From contig JAUIRK010000685.1 of assembly GCA_030549495.1 (NCBI GenBank), forward strand, positions 45,693 through 109,692: a stretch of DNA of 64,000 nt, written 5' to 3'. Position 1 is the stretch's first letter; each line of letters starts with the position of its first letter. Below are positions 22,944 through 37,900 of this stretch, in pieces. Under the pieces are notes generated by a model. It searched no databases and was not told the DNA's origin. It worked only from the letters and a program-made list of their open reading frames with translations. The DNA is from Nectonema munidae. Lineage: Eukaryota > Nematomorpha > Nectonematoida > Nectonematidae. The translations under genes and the position numbers were made by a program.

Positions 22944-25900
22944 CTTCACCCGAGAAAATGCAAAGGAAGGACATTGTAAGGGTTAGATTAAAAAATTATG
23001 CAAACTTTTCTATTTATTTGTATTAATACTCGCCCGACACAAAAACATTTCGACGTACATACATACGTAAGAATGCCAACATATTGACATTAGACACCTA
23101 ATACACTAATAATAATACGCGGTTTTATGGTTACTTTCTCAGCAAGCTTTCCCTATTTTCTTTGCAGCCTACTTTTAAAAGTCTTTTTCTCATATCCTTC
23201 TCAACTACTTCTTTCCAGGTTATTTTTCGTCTGCCTTACACAAATTTTGTAATTCATAAGCCTTTTTGATAAACTCTCCTCTTGGTCTACTAAGTAACTG
23301 AAATACTTAGATAACCAGAGAACGAAAGGACCATATGCAGTCTATCGAGTTTTAAGTGAAGCATATCTGCAAAGGAGATTGCAGTAACTACACACACACA
23401 CGCGTTAGTCTCATTAAATATTAATTTTGATTCAGACAAAAATGAGCACTTCTCATATTTTATTTTTTTCAATGCAGCATATATATAATATAGATATGAA
23501 TAAATATCAATCTCATAACTTGTACGGTTGAACGCGGGTAGACAATTTGCGTGTTATCTCCAACCCGTATATTACGATGATTCTTCTCCAACCTGTATTC
23601 TACGATGATTCATCTCCAAACTATATACTACAATGATTCATCTCCAACCTGTATACTACGATGATTCATCTTCAACCTGTATAATACGATGATTCATCTC
23701 CAACCTGTATACTACAATGGTTTCTATTCCATGTACAAATAACTAGGGAGACAGTGTTCAACTTTCTGTTCACATTCTGCTAGATGTAAGATTTGATATA
23801 CCTCATTCGGGGAGACGATGCTACATAAGTTATTACCTATATACATTATACCTGTATACTACGATGGTTCATCTCCAACCTGTATACCGCGATAATTCAT
23901 CTCCAACCTATCAGCTCATATTTTGCTAGATGTAAGATTTGATATACTTAAAACTATTTAAAATCCAATATATATCAAATCTTTTTGCTACAGAAATCAC
24001 TTCATCATATTTTTGCTTTCTTCTTACAACACTGGTAAACGAGATAAGATTAAAAAAATATCTCTGGCTGGTTTTGATGGTGTCAACATTTGTCATGTAA
24101 TTGATTTTTGAAGGAACAACACTCATCAAAGTGAAGCGAAGCAAATACATTTGATTTAAGAAATGTTAATGTGCGAGTAAGAAAGGCATTGCCATTGCCA
24201 TTGGTAATAAATTAACTGTCAGCATATGCAAATATTACATGATTGGTTGTGTTTAGAATCTAAGCAGCTAACTATACAGACTTCTCAATTCTCATCCCTT
24301 TGAGTAGTGTTACAAGAGAACAAATACTTTTTTTCGTCACCCTTTATTTTTTTCTGGGTTGAGAAGTATGCAATGTTAAAGTTTCATAAATCTGTTTTTC
24401 TAAATCAGGGTTTCTAGATATTGAGTATGATTCCAAATCTTATTCTATGAATTTTGTAATTACTACTTTGGTTCTGAATTTATATTCTCAAAGTACGATT
24501 TGGATTTACACATTTGTAACAAGCGACTTTAGATAGATACAGAAAGATGGATGCTTCAGACTCCAGTAGCTGTAGGAGGAAAAAATTTCCGCTCTACTCT
24601 TGGTTTCTACTTTGTAGTTGGCCTCATAGAAGAGATACAGTGAGCCGGGTTCATAGTTTCTCAAGAAATTCTCTCCGTTTTCACAATGTATTACAGCGAA
24701 GCCTCCAGCGCTACACTTACTGAGATAATCTGATTTTCTGTTTTTTTAAAGAATGATTCTGATTACAATTCTAGGAGTTTCTGTGATTTTCATTAGAAAG
24801 TATGATTCGGATTAGAAAGAATGATTCTGATTACGATTCTAGGAGTTTCTGTGATTCTGATTCCAAGTGTGTTAATCCTTTGATGACCAATGGGACATTA
24901 AAGAGCCAATCAAAACGTAACCATATCTCTCTCTGTTTTTATCGTGAACACGTACTGTGGGTATCTATATATATATGGTTTTTAATGAATAAATTAAAAT
25001 TTTATATATTCAATTAGACTTTCAGTTATAGCCTCAATCATATCATCATATTTTTTTTCTATCTTACCAGGGGTGACAGATTTTCTATCTATGCGCTTGT
25101 ACAACTTTTCTCAACTTTATTCGATCATTCGCATCACCCACTTTTACACCAACCCTAACATAATCCATTTCAATCATGGACTTTCAATTTAATCTAAATC
25201 CTCCTTTTCTTCCAACATCTTCAAATTAATAGTTCGGTGACTGCTTCATACTTGTTTTTCAAAACAAGGAAATAATGTATTTTTGTATGATCACTTTTAT
25301 CTTTCAAGTCAAATTGATCGCTATCATTTCGTGTCAAATCGACCGTTTTGAAAACTGTCCAAATAGAATAAACATCAAAAATTAGTAAATAAGCATAAAA
25401 ATTGAAGCAAAAGATTGTGAACGCCTTCTAAATAAGTGAATCTGATTTCTCAGAACAAGGCTTCATATAACATGTAAAATGTTTTTTTACAATTAAAAAA
25501 ATACTGTTAGACTTTATTGCCTACTGCAATTTGCTTAAAACAAGCAAGAACTTTGATTTCATGAAACTTTTAAGCTTAAATGAATTCCAAAAAGTTTGAC
25601 TTTGGAAAAGGCAACAAGGTGGTGAAAAAGTTTTGATTTTTATGAAAGCATTTTTTTAAAATGATCTTACAGTTAGGGAAATGAAAATCATAAAAAGAGA
25701 GTAATAAAAGCAAACCTGTCTGAATTTTCACACGAAATAGTTTAGAGTAGAAATTTTCATTGATAAAAAATTCATGGTTAGGTTCTGAAAGTGAAAGATG
25801 TATTATAGAAGGAAAAGAAAAGGAAGGAGACTTACGAATATCCTTGGATTTAGGAGACTTCAACAAAATTCGTTGAGTGGACTTTCCCAGCGCTAGTGAT

Positions 25901-28900
25901 TGTAGAGCACGCTTTAGATCTTTTTCAGGTATTTCAGTGTTTTTTAGGATTTCCTTTTAAAATAAGCCCTCTTTTTAGAGTTCATAAAAATGATGGAACA
26001 AATGAAAAGCTGTTGTTAATCTTGCTTTTTAAAGTATATAGTAATATTGAAATATTGAGTTCCTAACGATACGCAACTACATCAATCTTTTGAGCAGCAG
26101 AATTTTTAGAACTAATCACCTGCTTCCCTTTTCAACGGAACTTTATACATTTAATACGGACGATCTTCATTTCTTGGGACCGGGGTCAGTGTGGAACCCA
26201 AAGGCTTAAAAGTGTCCACGTGATTTAAATCACGGTGGAACTAAATAAAAATCATCTAAGTCATTTAAAAGTAGGGAGTGGATGGAATATTACAAAGATC
26301 AAAGATTAGGAATTCAAGAAATATTAGCTTTTCAAATCACATTACATATGTGTTACTCAGTCCTTTTAGCCAATTGATCAAAATAGTGACAATTCATGAA
26401 ATACATTAATTTGAAGAATCAGGAAATTTAAATTTAAAAGCTTTTGAATTTTTATATGATTTATGAACGACACAATGAAACTACATTGCACAACTCTCTT
26501 AAGACTCAATATAAAGCCAGTTTGTAAATATGCTCAAAAGATGGCATGAAAGATTAAGATCCTAAAAATAGGCACTACATTTATCTGTTATAAAGAACAA
26601 GCAAAATATATATTCTTTTTTTCTATGTTACAAACTTCTATAAAGAAGTATTGGATTTGCGTTAAAAATGGGGAGAAGGAAAGCCGCCCGTGTGCTTTGG
26701 AGCTTATATTTAAATTGTTTATATGGGAAAAAACAATGGACCTTATGTCCGGGTACATCATTACATATAAATCGAGATGAAAAGAATATTCTTTGACATT
26801 GGAGTAGTTTTAAATTTTTTTGTTTGTTGTTCATATCAAATAACGAAGTCCTGTTTTTCGATTCTGTTATATTATCCTTTTAAACTTTAAGAATTAGGAT
26901 TGATAGATTGACGAAAAAGAAAACCGATGATAAGTCTTTAAGTTGAGACGCTTTTGAAAACCAATTATCATCTGCTTATCTTTTAGAATAAAATTTTATA
27001 TAAGTGACATTTATAGGACTCATATAAAAAAGGGCTGAGACATATCAAAGATTTTTATTCTCGGAGACATTTGTGTCCTTTTTTAATTCCAAAAATAATA
27101 AGAATCACCTGAAAGGTCCACACACACTTATCGTTGAAGAGCATTAGAATGCACATCTGGTGAGTGGAAACAGAGATGATATGTTTTCTAGCGTTTTGAG
27201 GTAGAAGAACTTGGGAGGAGTTACATTGTGAAGAAGTGTTATTGGAACTGCTGGATGGAGAAGTTCCATTTTCACTCTTGATACCGTAGAAAACAGACAA
27301 GAGGTCAGCTGTTCCCAGGTTTCCTTGAAGGGACAGCGTTCGCCCTGAATGCTTGGAGAGGTAGAACCTAAATGCAGAAGCATTCTTTAGCAGGGATGTG
27401 TGATTTATATCTACAGTCAAACGTGCATTAACTCTTTGAGGAGCGTAACCTTGAAAACGGCTTTGTTTAAACCGAATGCCCTATTATGGGTTATGAATTC
27501 ACTTATGGCAGGCAGGCATTTTTCAAAGAAAAGCCCCCTAGAGGCATGTCAAACTCGGAGTCCCATGAGGGCCAAAGGAGTGAGTTTGTGTTCTCATGAG
27601 GGCCGCACTCCTACAATTATATTTAAAGTTGTTCAATAAAAATTAATGCAGAATATTTTACTTTTAACTTAGAAACATGTAATGGTTTGATTATATTCAA
27701 AAATGCAAGTACAAAGTGATGTATAGTTAAACAAAAAATTTAATTAAAAAATTAGCACGGATATAAATCTGTTCTTTATTTTAATATAAAAAAACTTTAT
27801 AAAGCAACATACATGATGGCCCACATGTATTTGAATGAACTACAAATGAAATGCACATAAATTACAATAGTTCAAAATAAACATTTATTATTAATTATTC
27901 AAATACTTTTCATGTTCTGGTCCCGAGGCTTCACTGACACCTCTTGTTATTGACAATCTTTGCTATGTCTGGCTGAAATTTCTGTGCAGTGCGAACTTTT
28001 ATAAGAGATGATGAGTGAAAATCAGTCAACCTATAGTTCTCTGAGAAGTCTAAATCTACACTTATACATAAAATTATAATTAATAATACTGTAATCTGTG
28101 TGGGCCGCAAATCTACTTGTAATGGGCCGCATGTTTGACATGGCTGCCCTAGAAGACCGCACCTATAAAATATATTTTGTTTCGCAATAAAAAGGCAGGG
28201 ATTCCTCCTTGAAAGGCTTAAGTCTCATGTTTATCTTCCAAAATTGGGTGTTTCGCTTGATTTTTGTGAAATTAATTCTGACCTTTCTCTCAATACTTAA
28301 GATTTTTATTTATAGCACCAATTCCATTTTTTTAGCATTCAATCCGTGGGAAAGATCAAAAATATTTTTGGCACTACAGAATAGTGGGAAGAGAAATAAT
28401 TTTTTTTTGATATCCTAATGTATAGCTATTTATATAACATGCATCATACAAAGTATACAAAATATTTCTTTGTTTCACTCAAGAAAAAATTGAAAATCGA
28501 ATACTTCTTCTTCTTCTTGACTTTTCACAGCGCCTCACAAGAATTTCATGAGCTTGTGGAGGTAACGCCTACCTCGGCAACCAACAAAGATAGATTTGTG
28601 AACAGGGCTATGTAGTATGCTTGTATGTATACTATACAAGTGGCAAAATGTTTATTGTGTCTGGCGTGTAATAATTGTCACATTTAAATAAACTTGAATG
28701 TTAAACGCATCGCACTTCATCAACACTGATTGCGACCTCACATGACTTTGCATCATTTCAGCTTTCATAGAATTGCAGCCTCACGAGACATTTAACCTGC
28801 TTCACATTACTTCCAGTTTTTACTTTTCTATAATTGCAACCTCACGACATAATTCAACACATCACACACACATATATATACACTAATAACACAGCACAAC

Positions 28901-31900
28901 GATCAGAACCCAATCACTTCATCAAAGAAAACAACCAAGAGGTGAAACCTTTTCGAGATCTTCCCCAAACTCCCAAAGCTATCAATCAGCTAATCGATGC
29001 CTCTATTTCTCTCTTTACAATAAAGATGTTTTTCGTTCAAATTTTGGGATTGTATTGCTGGTTCAGCAATACAATAATAAAACAAATAGGAAAGTTTGTG
29101 TCAAGAATGTATATATAAAAAATGTAAGTATGCACGATTGCGCTAACCCAAACTTAACCCCAACAATAGCTTTCCAAAATTCTACGCATTAAGGCCCATT
29201 TGGTATTGGATGAGGACACTTGTCAACTATTCTGAAATTTGGTGAAAAAATTGAATAGTCAAATAACTACTAAAATTTTAACTCCCTATAGGGTTATGCA
29301 AAGCGTGACACCCATATTAAAAATATATATAGTTGGCAAAGGGAGGGGGCAGACTGAAAACTTGATATAGTATTGCTATAGCTTTTAACTTTGCGCTATT
29401 TGCTGTTTTGACCACCTGTTTTATCTTGATCTGGTTTAAAAAGCGCTCAGTTTCACATTAAAAAATTGCCTTTTTTTATATAAAAGAACAAAAGTTCAGT
29501 GTTTCAAAGTCTTTGCTATTTTCAAGTAGGATGGCAAATAAATAGTACTGAGACGAAGAAAAGCGTGAAGCATTAAAAACCACCCATTTATAAGTAAAAA
29601 TATATCAAGGATATTTCACTCTTTTTCAAACTTCAATATAAATTCTCCATAAAATCTTCTTTTACAGATTCCATATTACAGGAAAAAGGTATTCATCACG
29701 CATTCTTCTTCCATGCACGCTCAACGAAATCCTCGTCTCTAAGAAATATGATTACAAAAATGTTATTTTGACTTTAAAAAACATTAGAATCATCTCTTTA
29801 CACACACACTGCTTAAATACTTTCAAACATTAGAAACTACTTGAATTAAACCTTCTAAACACTTTTCCACATTTGAAGATCTTATAATTTTAAATGGAAT
29901 AGTTTTCAATAAAAATTACAAAAATCAATAAAATATGAATAAAAAAGTTCAGAAAAATTGCAAAAATCAATAAAATTTACTTCAATTATGTAAAGCAACA
30001 ACATCTAATTCAAACAATGGTCACACACACTTACCCAACAAAATTGAAAAGGGATCCTAAAACATGATATCTCTGCAAAAAACCGAATAAGTAATGTTGT
30101 TTGAGTCGACGAATGATTGAATGTTTAATGGCACTTCTATGATAAAAAGCAATTCTCTATTATTTACAAATAGCTATTATAAACGACAATCGAATTTGCA
30201 AACTGTTTGCAATTCAACCCACAAACATATACCTTATATATATAAACTTTTTAGTTAAAATTTTGTACTAAATAAGTCACAAAAGTTCAAAAGTTTAAAA
30301 AATAATTTTTTAATAAAAAAGCAGTCATATAATTGTAATTATATACAATAAATATTAAATGAGCGTAGAAGTCATACTTTTTGTAGGCATTGAAGGCTTT
30401 CAAAGCAGAGCTGGGAAGAACACAGCCTTGATTCATGGCAGGGGTGGGCCAGAATCCAGTCGTGAGAACTTGTACGCTCAAATCCACCGAGCCCATTTGA
30501 GATACCTGTCAACAAAAATGAAAGCAAGACATCATCAAATGCTGTGACAAATCATTTCACACAGGCTCCAAACTTTTCCCAATCATTTTTACGCGATTTA
30601 TGATTTTGGTTAACAAGGCTCAAGAATCCTTTTCACTAGTAAATTGTGGAGTTCTGAGTGCCAAAGTCAAGAAACTATTTTTTGCTGAAAAAAAATTGAA
30701 AAAAGGCTGAAAAATTCAATAAAATTAAAGAATGAACTTTTTAGTTTACCTTAAAATTAGTTTTTTTGGAGGAGCAAAACTCGGTTTGTGAGTAGAGAGA
30801 TTTAAGGCAAATAGCTATTGGAAAAAATTGGATAAATTCAGTTTATGAATCGCATTGTTTTGTCTTTTAGATAAAAAGGTTATAGACAATACCAGAATAA
30901 ACTTTTTGAAGACAATACCAAAAATACACTAAACTACAAATACAAACCAATAGAACATTTCAATAAATTATGTTGAAGAAAATAGATCAAACATTTTGCT
31001 TGCAACAAATCTTTCATCGACTATCTAAAATTGAGATTCACAAAGGACCTTGACATATGGTACATGTCATCACACTTATTGGAAATTGATGATAATATTT
31101 GAAAGAAAATAAAGGATGTTACATAATTATTATAGATTTTTAAAGTCAAAGTCGCAAAATTGTATATACTGGTGGGGTATTAGTGTTAAATTTTTTTACA
31201 TACATGAAGTTGCATCTCGTGTCTTGCAATAAAATAAAATCGTGATGTTAATAATTTATTTTTCTTTTACAATTACAATAATACTCCTCACTCTTAAAAC
31301 ATAAGAGCACAAAGCAATCTCAATGAAGCCTTATTGACAGGGGACTAGAAGGTTTACAAATGGACTTTCTACCGCTCTGGCCAACCTTTCTCTTACTCTA
31401 GACACCTCAACTTCGCTCTTGCATCATATGCTCTAGACTTTTACCATGATCACCCAGATCTATAGCAGAAGAGGAACCCCCAATTACCTGTTTCCATCTT
31501 AATTCTTAAATTAGTCCTGAAGTAAAAAATGCCTGCCCACCTTCATTCACGAGACCTAGATACATCTGGTCCACAATCTTGAAACTAACTAAGCAAACTG
31601 AAGCCACCTTTTTCAAATTCCCCAAGCAAGGTCTCCCTGAACTGCAGATGGTCATAACGTCTTGGAGAGTAATAACCATATTGTGGAAGCTCTAAACTTG
31701 AAACAGCAAGTTTTTGCTATTCACAATTCCCTAGCACCCATCTCCCCCATTAATCACCATCCTGCTCGGTTAGCTTGCTTACCTTCAATCTCTGTATTTT
31801 GTGATTTCATAATTCTACACGACTTCCCTTATAGTTCAACAATAATTCCTTACAATTTCTTACTTGCTGACTTTGACAAAGTAGAAAGCTACTTTTACCC

Positions 31901-34900
31901 AATTTACGATCCTCTCTGCAAATATACTCTATTCAAAAATCCGTTGGATTAGTACACAATGACAGAGATACGAAGTACAACTACACTAGTTTTCTTCCTA
32001 CACAGTAATTAGCTCCTCAATGCCAGGTCCTTTCTGAATCGGCTCTTCGACCAATCGATCGTTGTTAATTCAATAAGGAGAAACTGATGCAAACATATTA
32101 GAACAATATGGACAAGAGGAATTACATTTTTATCCTCATGTTAACGATGAAGAAGGACTGATAAAAATGTGTCAGTTTGGAATGGCTAGCCTGCAATGTG
32201 ATAATAACATATTGAAGGATATGGCCGGATCGATTGTGGTAGAGTATTTAGTACAATATTACATCAAGCATAGACATCTTCCCTCTATTCATTTTCACCC
32301 TCATATTCAAGCAATTTTATCCAGCTTGAACCCGCAATCAATCCACTTACTTTCTTATTGCTCCACCTTCAGAGTGGTAACCGTGTAATCTCTGATGCAC
32401 ATCAAGTTTTTAATTACTTTAGAGAGACTCTCACTCTCCTCGATGATAAAGCAATCACCCCGGATCGTTCTCATGTTGGTCAATTTTTCAACTCCGACGC
32501 TCTCCAACTGCTAAAAACACAACAACCTACCACTCGGCAACACACATCACTCATCCTCGAGATGCTGTGGCGAGAAAGCATCAATATTCTTGAATATTTC
32601 CAAGAGGTTGAACTGCGTGGACACATTCCCCCAGATTGGGCAGTCATTCAGTTGATGCCCAAAGGAAGAGAAGTTAAAACAACTCCTCGTGAATTTTCTA
32701 TCCTCACGTTGGAATGCAGAATGATGTGCTCGTTATGCGAATGGAATCTGGTAGAGCACGTGCTGCCATTCTTTCAACAGCAAACCATGACATTGCCTTC
32801 AAGCGCCGCCTAGAACGTCTTATTACACTTCCAAGCTCATCCACTCACGTTTCATTCATTCTCATTCTCGATCTAGAGCAATGGAACTTCACCTTTCCTC
32901 CACTCCTCAAATCCTCAGTGGTCAACAAATAAATGAAAAATTTGGCAATCAACATTATCACAGGGCTCTCAAAACATCCCTTGATTCTACGATAATTTCC
33001 TCAAATAAATTCTGCCCTCCGGGAACACCCGCAAGGTTCCATAAATGGCTGGGCCACGAAGCTGGAAACCAGAGCATATTCCAGAAACTCTGGACTGCCA
33101 TTACAATCCTAATGATCAAAAACTCAATGCCAAGCTTCAACCTTGATTACCAATTCATAGGGGTGGGAGACAACCAGATGCTCCTAATACAAATACCTTT
33201 ATCCCCTACTAGCCGTCTTCTTCTTGATTCTATAAAAGTGCTCTTGCTTCCAATTTGCAGCGAGTTGGTCTATCTATCAAAATATCCGATACATGGTACT
33301 ATGATTGCCCCTTCTTCTATCAGCCTAATTATTACTACCAATGAAAAATAGTAAAGAACGAATTAAAATCAGTTCTCCCAGCATTTGCCAGTGAATCTGA
33401 AGCTGAACATGGTCTACGCACCATAATCACAACGGTCATGTCAGGAGGATCTAACATCTCTGCCACGCTATTTCACCCTGTGTCTGGTCCTCTATATTTC
33501 TTGGAGAGGCTCACTCAGCTCTCCTTTTGACTTCTCGGTACCTTCTTATCTCCAAGCTATCTGTCAATCAATTATCACTGCCTTCCATTCCTAAATAACT
33601 TCTTAGGATATTTTCCTTTCTTGCAACTCACGGCATTTTATATTCAGGCCATTGCGCTCCTTTGAATTTTTGGAGATCCTTAAAGTTCCCCCACTTAAGC
33701 ACGCTTTAGAGTACTCGTGATACCTTGTTACCTAGTAGTGCCTCTTCACTCTATTGGAACGCAACATTCCTTCCTCTTTACGTTTTATCTAGGAACTTCT
33801 GGTTCTTTCTACTTGTCAAATCTAAACCCATCACTATATATGGAGGATTACAACAAAAGGTTTATTGAGCGATCCGAGGACTGACCTATTAGCACACCTA
33901 CTCCATGCATTTTCTACTGCCCTGACAGACCTTTCTCGTACTCTAGACACCTCAACTTCGCTCTTGCATAAGATGCTCTAGACTTTTACCATGATCACCA
34001 AGATTTATGGCAGAAGAGGAAGCCCTGAATGTGAAACAGCAAGTTTTAGCTATTCACAATTCCCTAGCACCTATCTCGCGCATTAATCACCATCCTGTTT
34101 TGTTAGCTTGCTTCCCTTCAATCTCTATATTTTCTGATTTCATAATTCTACATAACCTACCTTCTAGTCTACCTGCTATCTGACAACCAAATACCATTGC
34201 TGAATAAATCTTTAGGATATTCATGCAATTGCCACCATTTTTTATTCAGGCCATTGCAATCCTTTGACGGATTCTTTAACTATAAGATATAGAAAAAAAA
34301 GCTATTCAAGCACTTTTAAGTTTGAAAAGGTAAATTTGATTTTTGAATGTATTGCGTCCAATCAAAGAAATTCAGGGTGTAATCGAAAAAATATATGCAT
34401 TCAAAGTCTCAATGCAAAATCATCTTTGCTAAAATTTTTTAAATCTAAATCAGCCTACTTCAACAAAACGCCTAATTTGAGAGCCCTGGGAAAAGTGATT
34501 TGGGTCTCATTACTTTTCATCAAACTTCAAAAGTTAAAGGTTTTGGAATTGAAAGAAAACAACAACAAATATCTCCTGATATATTTTGACATCAAGTACA
34601 AAGTATTCTTTTACCCTTATATAAAATTTTTAATTCACTAATGTTTTTTTATTAAAATATTAAATACACTATTCTTTTCTGAAGAAAACCTCTTAATGTG
34701 CTTCCTTGGGTGAAAGATATACACAGATTTGTAAAACAAACTCCATAAATCGAAAATTCCAGTTACACCAGGAATCGGAAAACTTTTTTACCCGTCGACC
34801 CCTTCATAGAACATTTGTCTTCACATCAACCCCCACTCCACATAGAAATGTTTCATAAAAACATTAACCCTCGCTTGACGGACGTATAAAATATAACACG

Positions 34901-37900
34901 GATGACGGACTCTATGACATTTTTGTCCAATTTTTTTTTCTTATCTATTACGATTACAAATTTTTTTTAATATAGTTTAGTATTTAATAGTTGTTTTTCT
35001 GTTGTTTAACAAAATAAAAACTAAATATTAAAAAATCTATGGAAGTTTTTAATTTTTAATTTAACGCCATCTATATTATTATGAAATTAGTATAAAAAAC
35101 ATAATAAATTTTGAGTTAGATTATTTCAAAAGCTACTATAGTACTTAGCATAATAATTATTAATTTTTATATATAGCAACGATCAAAAAGTTTTTCGGTT
35201 GAGAAAAATCATTCTTTTTCACAAATTAATTTGTAAGTAAATTTTCTTTATTTAACCGGACTTTGTTTTTTTTGGTGATTATATCATACAAAATTTATAT
35301 TACAACTTTTTGCTGTAAATGTATCAAAAATTGGTATAAAGCATAAATAATTTCTTTCATTGATTCACGTCATAAATACTTCAAATTTGTAATGCAATGA
35401 CATATGCCATAAATATTGAGCAATGGTATGATGAAAGGTATCGAACAATTGTGATAAATTTGCGTCATAGTATCTTTATATTTGAAATGCCACATATCGT
35501 GTCATAAATAAACTTGGCAATGTCATGATGAGATTTGTTATTGGGATTGATTTGTTTATTGTATAAAAGATATGAAGCTATGAACAACATCAATACGCGT
35601 TGTGATGACGTTTCTCTTCAATTTGTCAAGAATAATAAGCAATAAAGGATCATAAACGATTTTAAAAACATTTTATATATGTATGTAATTTACTTCTTCA
35701 CTTCTGATCTCAACTATTCAAACCTTGTACCATTTTGATCACTTTGTTTCACGCTCAAACTCGTGTTTCTTATTTCTTGAGCCGTGCGTTTTTTCTCACT
35801 TGGAATAAATTGATTTTGATTCTTTCCTTTATGATGTCTTCTTCTTCTTCTTTGTCTACTGACTCCTTCTCCTCCTTCAATAGCTTAGACACCGAATCTT
35901 CTATATCTTCTTACACAAGTGAAGAGGAATTACTTGATGAAACTTTGGTTGCTCCCGATGCAACAGAGTATACTAGAGACCCGAAACATCAAGGAGCAGG
36001 GAGACCTGAAAGCTTAAATATTCGAAATATTGTTCTGGAACCTCCTGGTCCTAAAGGATTGGCTAAAAATATGAAAGACATTTTATCGATCTTCAAACTG
36101 TTTTTTAATTTTGAATTAATTTCCTACATTTATGCGAAAACGTTGCACAAGATGGAAGCCAACTATAAGTAAGATTTTTAATTGTTTAGATAGGATTTTA
36201 ATTATTTCCCAAATTTTAGATCCCCGTGTCCTAAATATGCACAACTACTTCACTCATACAAAGTGTTCAAATTACATCATCTATTATCCTATTTCGGAGC
36301 GTTGATATATATTGGGCAAAATGGGGATCAAAAAATAAAAGTTTCAGAATTATTCTCGAAATCTGGTTCTCCATTTTTGAAAGCTTCTATTGGACGAGAT
36401 ATGTTTATCCTTGTCCATGTTTTTTTACGATTTGATGACAAGGAAAAACGTGATGCTTCTGATAAATTGAGTCCTATCCGAAAGATTCATGATCATTTTT
36501 TCAGTATTTTTTCTTGTTATTGGACACCACACTCCACTGTGACGATTGATGAGCAATTAGTAACATTCAGAGGTAATTGTTCTCTGAAAAATATGATCCC
36601 AAAAAGCCAGGTCACTATGGGATCAAGTTTTATCACCTGAATGATGCAAAGTTTTTCTACTTTTTGAAGCCTGAAATATATGTTAGCGGTTTGGAGGACA
36701 GAGCTTATTTCTCAAGTTTCAAAATCTGCCAAAGATTGATTCAAGAAAGCAATATTCCTACTGGGTGCGGCGTCTATACCGATAGATTCTTCACAAGTCA
36801 TCAACTTGCTGTATGGTGTACTCAAAAAAGCTTGTCTTTGTGCGGCACAGTTACATCAAATAGACGATTCGTTCCAACACTATTCAGACCAAAGCACTTG
36901 AAAACATTGAAGTTAAAAGAATGTGAGAGTCTTTCAATTTATTCAGACTACGTTTCTTTATCAGCGTATATACCGAAAAAGCATGCTACTCGTAACTTCA
37001 AGGCTGTATATATTCTATCTTCACAACATAAAAATGTAAGAATCAGCAATGTTGCCTCTAAACCTGAAAGTTTGTTGGCTTACAACGAATCTAAATGTGG
37101 TGTAGACGTTGCTAACAAAATGATAAGAACTTATAGGTCTTATAAACCTAATCGTAAGTGGACACATGCTGCGTTTTCTAATTATCTGGATATTTCAGTC
37201 ATGAATACCTGGGTAATTGCAAGGTTCAACACTCCTAATGAATTTCCATCTTCAAAACAGAGTGGTAGAAAGTATTTTATCAAAAGACTTGCTTTTTATC
37301 TATGTGAAGAAGCAATGAAAGTGAGAGCCCAACAGTCTGAATTACCGGTGGAGACAAAGTACTTACTTGCACATTATGGGTATGATCAAGCAACTGAAAA
37401 TCAGCCTTCATCATCAAAAAGAGCATCTTGCTCAAAATGTATTTCGAAGAGAAGCCGTACAGCTAGAAGGTGTGAGAAATGTGGAGTCACTGTGTGTAAA
37501 AATCATTCAAAAACGTTATGCTCAAATTGTTGCTAGTTTTATTTTAACGCCATCTTCAAAAAAAGTACAGTTTTATTCTTTTTATTCAAAATAAATTTTT
37601 TTGCCTTATCTTAAGAAAAATCAAATTTTACCATTATTTTCCTTGTTTTTTTACTATATTTACATATAAATTTGGTAAAAGTTTTGTTTGTTAAATTTTT
37701 GGCTATTGTTAAATAACTGACCGATGCGTCGAAAAAGTATTGAGTCCGTCAAGCGAGGGTTAAATCAATGCCCAACAACTAAGAGAAAAAATACAAACCA
37801 AAGATGTTCCCTATATCCTATACTATACAATGTCCTAAGCTATGTTTTAAAAGAAAAAGGAGATTTATTATTACTACTATAAATTAAAAAAAGCACAGCA

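Noticed and set aside
22694..23026. Open frames on the + strand over the last CUL3 exon
   Set aside because: They are shadows of the CUL3 coding sequence, which explains the open frames and higher GC.
23557..23910. CRISPR-like array
   Set aside because: Units are contiguous tandem repeats without unique spacers, in a eukaryotic intron.
34264..34641. 125-codon open frame after the viral relic
   Set aside because: No recognisable domain and no support from context; kept only as a spacer note.
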